Origin: Bacteroidales bacterium
GTDB lineage: Bacteria; Bacteroidota; Bacteroidia; Bacteroidales; JAADGE01
Length of the DNA: 9,649 nt
Direction: 5' to 3'
Assembly: GCA_024762915.1 (NCBI GenBank)
Contig: JANTGL010000086.1
Span: 1-9,649, forward strand
The notes beneath the pieces are model-generated. The model was given only the letters and a program-made list of their open reading frames with translations. It was not told the DNA's origin and did not search any database. Made by a program: the position numbers and the translations under genes. Below, one piece after another: positions 6,747 to 9,649 of the stretch. Numbering within the stretch: the stretch's first letter is position 1; each line of letters opens with the position of its first letter.

Positions 6747-7082
6747 TTATTTTTTCTTATTAATTTTTCCGGCAATTAAATAGTAGATGATTAAACTCAT
6801 TCCCCCAAATAAAAAAATCATTGAAAAATAGGAAACCGGTTCTTCTAATTTAGTACTGTTTGCAAGAATATTTCCGAACAATATTCCGATGCCGGTTCCG
6901 ATGAAAAGCATTCCCCATTTTAAAACTGATAAACCGTTGCTTTTGGTTTTAAACAAATTTGCGTCTGCCCCTTTTTCAATTAATGCCATTCGCTCTTTAT
7001 TTCTGTTTGTTATAAAAACCCATAATATTAGGGCAGTTGCAGCAAACATACTTATTGGTACAAGAATTCCCGATTGATACAT
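6747..7082 (-). CDS. Small three-helix membrane protein, DUF6249-like
   Basis: Function unknown. The 111-residue protein has three predicted membrane segments: about 4-24, 53-74 and 84-104. After the first comes the conserved-looking cytoplasmic block NRNKERMALIEKGADANLF (26-44), which I recognise from DUF6249-type Bacteroidota membrane proteins that often sit beside ECF sigma factor genes. The C-terminus ends in a lysine-rich tail, KINKKK. There is no cleavable signal peptide or lipobox. The gene is divergent from the sigma factor gene, and its upstream region holds GTAACC-N16-CGTC on its own strand, the same motif that precedes the sigma gene. It is therefore a likely direct target of that sigma factor and may act in its envelope response or in sensing. 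The regulatory link is inferred from the sequence; the biochemical role is open. Confidence 0.8.
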   Translation of the reverse strand: MYQSGILVPISMFAATALILWVFITNRNKERMALIEKGADANLFKTKSNGLSVLKWGMLFIGTGIGILFGNILANSTKLEEPVSYFSMIFLFGGMSLIIYYLIAGKINKKK

Positions 7083-7123
7083 AATATTTTTTTTAATTAA
7101 TAATTTATTTTGTCATCTGATGT

Positions 7124-7149
7124 GACGCATTTAATTGTAATCAGGTTAC
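7124..7149 (-). promoter_or_regulatory. ECF-type promoter of the DUF6249-like gene (GTAACC-N16-CGTC)
   Basis: On the minus strand, GTAACC (7149-7144) and CGTC (7127-7124) are separated by exactly 16 nt, the layout of ECF -35 and -10 elements. The motif including its upstream TTT is identical to that before the sigma gene. Predicted transcription start is near 7117, leaving a leader of about 35 nt. Confidence 0.7.
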
Positions 7150-7204
7150 AAAATCAATGATTTTTTTATTTTTTAAGAAATTCATTTTTTATTATCATAA
7201 ATTT

Positions 7205-7230
7205 GTAACCGAATACATGAAAGCATCGTC
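7205..7230 (+). promoter_or_regulatory. ECF-type autoregulatory promoter of the sigma factor operon (GTAACC-N16-CGTC)
   Basis: GTAACC (7205-7210) and CGTC (7227-7230) are separated by exactly 16 nt, matching the general ECF pattern of an AAC-containing -35 and a CGTC -10. It lies directly before the sigma factor ATG at 7241. A start 6-8 nt after CGTC would leave only about 3-5 nt of leader. The matching copy on the other strand supports it. Confidence 0.72.
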
Positions 7231-7240
7231 AAAATAATAT

Positions 7241-7810
7241 ATGAGTAAAAAAGATGATTCTTACTTTATAGAAAAAGTAAAAACCGGAAACTCTGATTCC
7301 TATAAATATCTTGTGGAGAAGCATAAAAATATGATCTTTACGATTGTGTTGCGTATTGTAAAGAACAGAGAAGAAGCAGAAGAAATTGCTCAGGATGCTT
7401 TTATAAAAGCATTTCAATCAATAAATTCATTTAAAGGACAATCAAAATTTTCAACATGGCTTTATAAAATTGCCTATAATTTATCTGTTTCTCATACCAG
7501 AAAGAAAAAATATGAAATTATTAATTTGGATGAAAATCTTCTTTCAGATAATATAATATTTGAAACTTATAATGAATTTTCTAAAATAGAAGAAACAGAA
7601 AGAAATAAGATATTAAATGATGCTTTAAATTTGTTAAACAGTGAAGATGCATTAATTATAAGTTTGTATTATATTGAAGCATATTCCGTTCAAGAAATCG
7701 AAGAAATAACAAGTCTGACAAAATCAAATATTAAGATTAAATTATACCGAGCAAGAAAACAATTATTTTCAATATTGAGTGATAGTAAAGAATTAATTTT
7801 TGCAGAATAA
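7241..7810 (+). CDS. RNA polymerase sigma factor, ECF subfamily
   Basis: Directs RNA polymerase to a small set of promoters, probably in response to an envelope or environmental signal relayed by the downstream membrane protein. The 189-residue protein has the usual two domains. Region 2 (about 20-90) contains YLVEKHKNMIFTI, the EEAEEIAQDAFIKAF helix (44-58) and FSTWLYKIAYN (70-80), which covers the -10 recognition helix area. Region 4 (about 125-178) contains the helix-turn-helix YSVQEIEEITSLTKSNIKIKLYRARKQL. A variable linker of about 35 residues separates them. There is no extra C-terminal domain. The ATG at 7241 fits the family N-terminus. The gene is followed 11 nt later by the putative anti-sigma gene and is preceded by a promoter motif that it probably recognises itself. 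Confidence 0.93.
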   Translation: MSKKDDSYFIEKVKTGNSDSYKYLVEKHKNMIFTIVLRIVKNREEAEEIAQDAFIKAFQSINSFKGQSKFSTWLYKIAYNLSVSHTRKKKYEIINLDENLLSDNIIFETYNEFSKIEETERNKILNDALNLLNSEDALIISLYYIEAYSVQEIEEITSLTKSNIKIKLYRARKQLFSILSDSKELIFAE

Positions 7811-7821
7811 AATAAAAGAAG

Positions 7822-8238
7822 ATGGAAGATCATACGGAAAAATATATGAAAGAATTATTTAAGGGCATAAAATCTGATTCGCCTTCAAAAAATTTTACGG
7901 TTAATGTAATGAATAAAATAGCTTCGGAAAAAAAGACGGCTGCGGAAACAAAATTATCTTTTTTTAATCAGTACAAATTTATATTTATTTTTTCTTTGAC
8001 CTTTATAAGTATTTTTCTGATTATATTTTTTTCTGCTGATAATCAAGATATAACAATATTCGATACTATTAATTTTGATTTTAATAAATTGGCTTTTGTT
8101 GAGAAATTAAGACTTTATTTTAATTCCGGTAATCAGTTTTCAAGTATTTTTTTAATTATTATTGTATCAATCTCTATGTTGTTTTCAATAGATTACTTTA
8201 TCCCGAAAATAAGAAAGCTAAATCATTTAACAATCTGA
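7822..8238 (+). CDS. Putative membrane-bound anti-sigma factor (two membrane helices, no zinc motif)
   Basis: Probably holds the ECF sigma factor at the inner membrane until a signal arrives. The 138-residue protein starts with about 50 charged cytoplasmic residues, including MKELFKGIKSDSPSKNFTVNVMNKI, a pattern common at the start of short Bacteroidota proteins encoded after ECF sigma genes. Two membrane segments follow, about 52-70 and 106-126, joined by a periplasmic loop of about 35 residues (71-105). The tail IRKLNHLTI is short and basic. It contains no cysteine, so it is not a zinc-binding (ZAS) anti-sigma factor. The gene begins 11 nt after the sigma gene, with AAAAGAAG just before the ATG as a possible weak ribosome site. 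The role is inferred from position and topology; direct homology to a named anti-sigma family was not recognised. Confidence 0.72.
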   Translation: MEDHTEKYMKELFKGIKSDSPSKNFTVNVMNKIASEKKTAAETKLSFFNQYKFIFIFSLTFISIFLIIFFSADNQDITIFDTINFDFNKLAFVEKLRLYFNSGNQFSSIFLIIIVSISMLFSIDYFIPKIRKLNHLTI

Positions 8239-8241
8239 AAA

Positions 8242-8688
8242 CTATAACATTTCTTCGAATAAACTATAATGGTTTCCTTCCATTCCGATTTTTTCATAAA
8301 TTTTTTGAGCTTTTACATTTGTTTTATCAACATATAGGCGAATTCCCGAATATTTATCCGTTTTTTCAACAATGTTTTTAATTTCGGAATACATCAGATT
8401 GAAAACACCTTTTTTGCGATATTCCGGCAATACATAAACAGATTGAATCCAAAGTACAAAATTATTTCGCCAATCGCTCCATTCATAGGTAGTTAATAAT
8501 GAAGAAATTACTTTGCCGTTTTCCTCAACGACATAATATTTGCCTTTTGAAGCATCTTTAAATACCGCTTCAACACCTTTTAAAACCGTATCGTTTTTTA
8601 ATTTGAAATGTTCGGTTTCCCAAGCCATCTTTTCTTGAAAACCGGCAATAACTTTATAATCCGTTTTTTTTGCTTCTCTGAATGTCAT
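8242..8688 (-). CDS. GNAT-family N-acetyltransferase
   Basis: Transfers an acetyl group from acetyl-CoA to an amine; the substrate is unknown. The 148-residue protein is a single GNAT domain. It begins with the typical TFREAKKTDYKVI strand-helix, has YYVVEENGKVISSLLTTYEW (51-70) as the central hairpin, and then motif A, VYVLPEYRKKGVFNLMY (84-100), with the acetyl-CoA pyrophosphate loop R91-K-K-G94-V-F. The last loop residue, usually Gly or Ala, is Phe. Motif B is NVKAQKIYEKIGM (124-136). It converges with the anti-sigma gene, with 3 bp between stops and no terminator in that gap. Upstream, 8689-8838 carries an 8-bp tandem repeat array that separates it from mntP on the same strand. Confidence 0.88.
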   Translation of the reverse strand: MTFREAKKTDYKVIAGFQEKMAWETEHFKLKNDTVLKGVEAVFKDASKGKYYVVEENGKVISSLLTTYEWSDWRNNFVLWIQSVYVLPEYRKKGVFNLMYSEIKNIVEKTDKYSGIRLYVDKTNVKAQKIYEKIGMEGNHYSLFEEML

Positions 8689-8754
8689 ATTTTAATTTTA
8701 ATTTGCTCGTGCAAAAAGACTTATTTATTTAATTGAAGTATGATGAAAATATAA

Positions 8755-8834
8755 TTGTTTATTTATTTAACTGTTTAACTGTTTAATTGTTTAATTGTTT
8801 AATTGTTTAACTGTTTAATTGTTTATCTGTTTAT
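8755..8834. repeat. 8-bp tandem repeat array, about ten units of YTGTTTAA
   Basis: From 8771 to 8834 there are eight consecutive 8-nt units of the form (C/T)TGTTTA(A/T), differing only at the first base and, in the last two units, the last base. Two more diverged units (TTGTTTAT, TTATTTAA) precede them at 8755-8770. The array starts 4 bp past the mntP stop (8839) and ends about 66 bp before the GNAT start codon on the minus strand. It is noncoding and is not a CRISPR array, because there are no spacers. The unit length and near-identity make copy-number change by strand slippage likely. Confidence 0.9.
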
Positions 8835-8838
8835 CCTT

Positions 8839-9402
8839 CTAACTGAAATAAAGATGTTCAATTAAAATTTTTATTCCGAGTAAAATTAAAATAATTCCGC
8901 CGATAACTTCTGCATGTTTCGAAATCTTTTTTCCGTATTTTTTTCCGGTGCAAAAACCGCTAAATGAAAATAACAGCGTTACGATACCGATTATCGTAAT
9001 TGTTTCAAAAATATTGACTTTAATAAAGGCAAAAGAAATACCTACAATCAGTGCATCTATACTTGTAGCAAGGGATTGAGCAATAATTGTGAGGAAACTT
9101 AAAGTTTCTGAAGAATGCTTATCCTTGTCTTTTCGTATGCTTTCATAAATCATCTTTAATCCGATAAATGTCAACAAAATAAATGCAATCCAATGGTCGG
9201 CAGCTTTTATTTCATCAGCAAATGTGTTACCGATTAACCAACCCAAAAACGGCATTAATGCTTGAAAAAAGGCAAAACTCAATGCAATTAAAAGGTTATC
9301 CTTAAATCTTAAATGATGTTTACTGAAACCGTTGACTGCAGAAACGGCAAAACTGTCTGCCGATAAACCGATTGCAATGACTATGATTGTAATGAAATCC
9401 AC
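8839..9402 (-). CDS. mntP: Manganese efflux pump, MntP family
   Basis: Exports Mn2+ across the inner membrane to prevent manganese poisoning. The 187-residue protein matches the family length and shows six hydrophobic segments in two homologous halves. Each half has the acidic signature: GLSADSFAVS with D16 and ATSIDALIVGISFA with D116. A charged loop, ESIRKDKDKHSSETLS (87-102), separates the halves. The start is GTG at 9402. No ATG is available, because the frame meets a stop three codons upstream, and the D16 position agrees with E. coli MntP. Upstream is the four-helix-bundle gene on the same strand, 40 bp away. No yybP-ykoY manganese riboswitch fits in that short gap. If the two genes share a transcript, manganese control would have to act further upstream. 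Confidence 0.93.
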   Translation of the reverse strand: MDFITIIVIAIGLSADSFAVSAVNGFSKHHLRFKDNLLIALSFAFFQALMPFLGWLIGNTFADEIKAADHWIAFILLTFIGLKMIYESIRKDKDKHSSETLSFLTIIAQSLATSIDALIVGISFAFIKVNIFETITIIGIVTLLFSFSGFCTGKKYGKKISKHAEVIGGIILILLGIKILIEHLYFS

Positions 9403-9407
9403 TATCT

Positions 9408-9446
9408 TTAATTACGAATGAAAATTAATTACGAATTATAAATTAT
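9408..9446. repeat. 12-bp direct repeat TTAATTACGAAT before mntP
   Basis: TTAATTACGAAT occurs at 9408-9419 and again at 9425-9436, a 17-nt period, filling most of the spacer between the four-helix-bundle gene and mntP. The second copy runs into AATTATAAATTAT (9434-9446), a 13-mer that also occurs at 585-597 after the glycosylase gene. No protein site is recognised. Confidence 0.5.
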
Positions 9447-9649
9447 GCGTTCTTATTTTGTTTTTTAATTGTTGTTTGAATTTTTCCGATTATTTTTAAA
9501 ATTTCATCAATATCCGCAATCAGACTTACACTCTGTTCTATTGTTAGATACTCTGTATCTCTTAATAATCTTAACCAATAATGCGTTTCTCTTGCTTCTT
9601 TGTACGAAATCGTCAATTTTGCAAAGAAATCTTTTTTTGATTGACCGCC
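9443..9649 (-). CDS. Four-helix-bundle protein (23S rRNA intervening-sequence type), partial
   Basis: Only the C-terminal 68 residues are in the window; the frame is open to the right edge and ends at TAA (9445-9443). The block GGQSKKDFFAKL, then SYKEARETHYWLRLL and DTEYL is the recognisable core of the short four-helix-bundle family first noted in 23S rRNA intervening sequences. The full protein is usually about 115-125 residues, so roughly the first 50 are missing. The molecular function is not established. In many Bacteroidota these genes are scattered as solitary chromosomal genes, and nothing here suggests an rRNA context. It lies 40 bp upstream of mntP on the same strand. Confidence 0.9.
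   Translation of the reverse strand, partial: GGQSKKDFFAKLTISYKEARETHYWLRLLRDTEYLTIEQSVSLIADIDEILKIIGKIQTTIKKQNKNA

Noticed and set aside
7111..7127. Possible CRP-like dyad (GTCA-N7-TGAC) near the DUF6249-like promoter
   Set aside because: The arms are only 4 bp and the spacing does not match a TGTGA-N6-TCACA site; its right arm is explained by the CGTC -10 element.
7135..7151. Inverted repeat TTGTAA-N5-TTACAA as an operator
   Set aside because: One arm is the -35 element of the ECF promoter; the other has no paired -10 and could arise by chance in AT-rich DNA.
8755..8834. CRISPR-like array
   Set aside because: Units are 8 nt and contiguous with no spacers, and no cas gene is present.
9403..9442. 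yybP-ykoY manganese riboswitch upstream of mntP
   Set aside because: The spacer is only 40 bp of AT-rich repeat and cannot hold the conserved riboswitch core.
9443..9649. An rRNA intervening sequence around the four-helix-bundle gene
   Set aside because: No rRNA sequence flanks it inside the window; the neighbour is mntP.

Overview
The window is AT-rich (roughly 30% GC by eye) and looks like chromosome of a member of the Bacteroidota, probably an anaerobe or microaerophile in or near the Bacteroidales. Four things support this. The promoters follow the phylum's TTTG / TAnnTTTG pattern instead of the TTGACA/TATAAT pattern. Shine-Dalgarno sequences are nearly absent. The long RelA/SpoT protein, the DUF6249-like membrane protein and the four-helix-bundle protein resemble Bacteroidota versions. 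A superoxide reductase points to an oxygen-sensitive lifestyle. No insertion sequence, prophage, rRNA, tRNA or CRISPR array was seen.

Layout. At 1-1072, on the minus strand, a family-6 DNA-deoxyinosine (hypoxanthine) glycosylase gene is followed 17 bp later by fmt, which runs off the left edge. At 1145-3238, on the plus strand, lies a secreted tail-specific (Prc) protease ending at a clear intrinsic terminator (3273-3293). A 247-bp noncoding stretch rich in inverted repeats follows. At 3486-3905 (minus) is a small exported protein of unknown function. At 3970-6114 (plus) is a full-length RelA/SpoT protein with an intact synthetase domain and a hydrolase domain that has lost its HD catalytic residues, so it should be a dedicated (p)ppGpp synthetase. 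At 6284-6667 (plus) is a one-iron superoxide reductase with a near-ideal Bacteroidota promoter and a strong terminator.

The most interesting region is 6747-8238. An ECF sigma factor (7241-7810) and a small two-helix membrane protein that looks like its anti-sigma factor (7822-8238) are divergent from a DUF6249-like membrane protein (6747-7082). Their shared 158-bp spacer carries two outward-facing copies of one motif, GTAACC-N16-CGTC, one aimed at each transcription unit. This is the -35/-10 form expected of an ECF promoter, and I found no third copy in the window. The simplest reading is a self-contained regulon in which the sigma factor drives both its own operon and the divergent membrane protein. 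The predicted sigma transcript would have almost no leader.

The right end is on the minus strand: the end of a four-helix-bundle protein (9443-9649, partial), an MntP-type manganese exporter starting at GTG (8839-9402), an 8-bp tandem repeat array of about ten units (8755-8834), and a GNAT acetyltransferase (8242-8688). The GNAT gene converges on the anti-sigma gene with only 3 bp between the stop codons.
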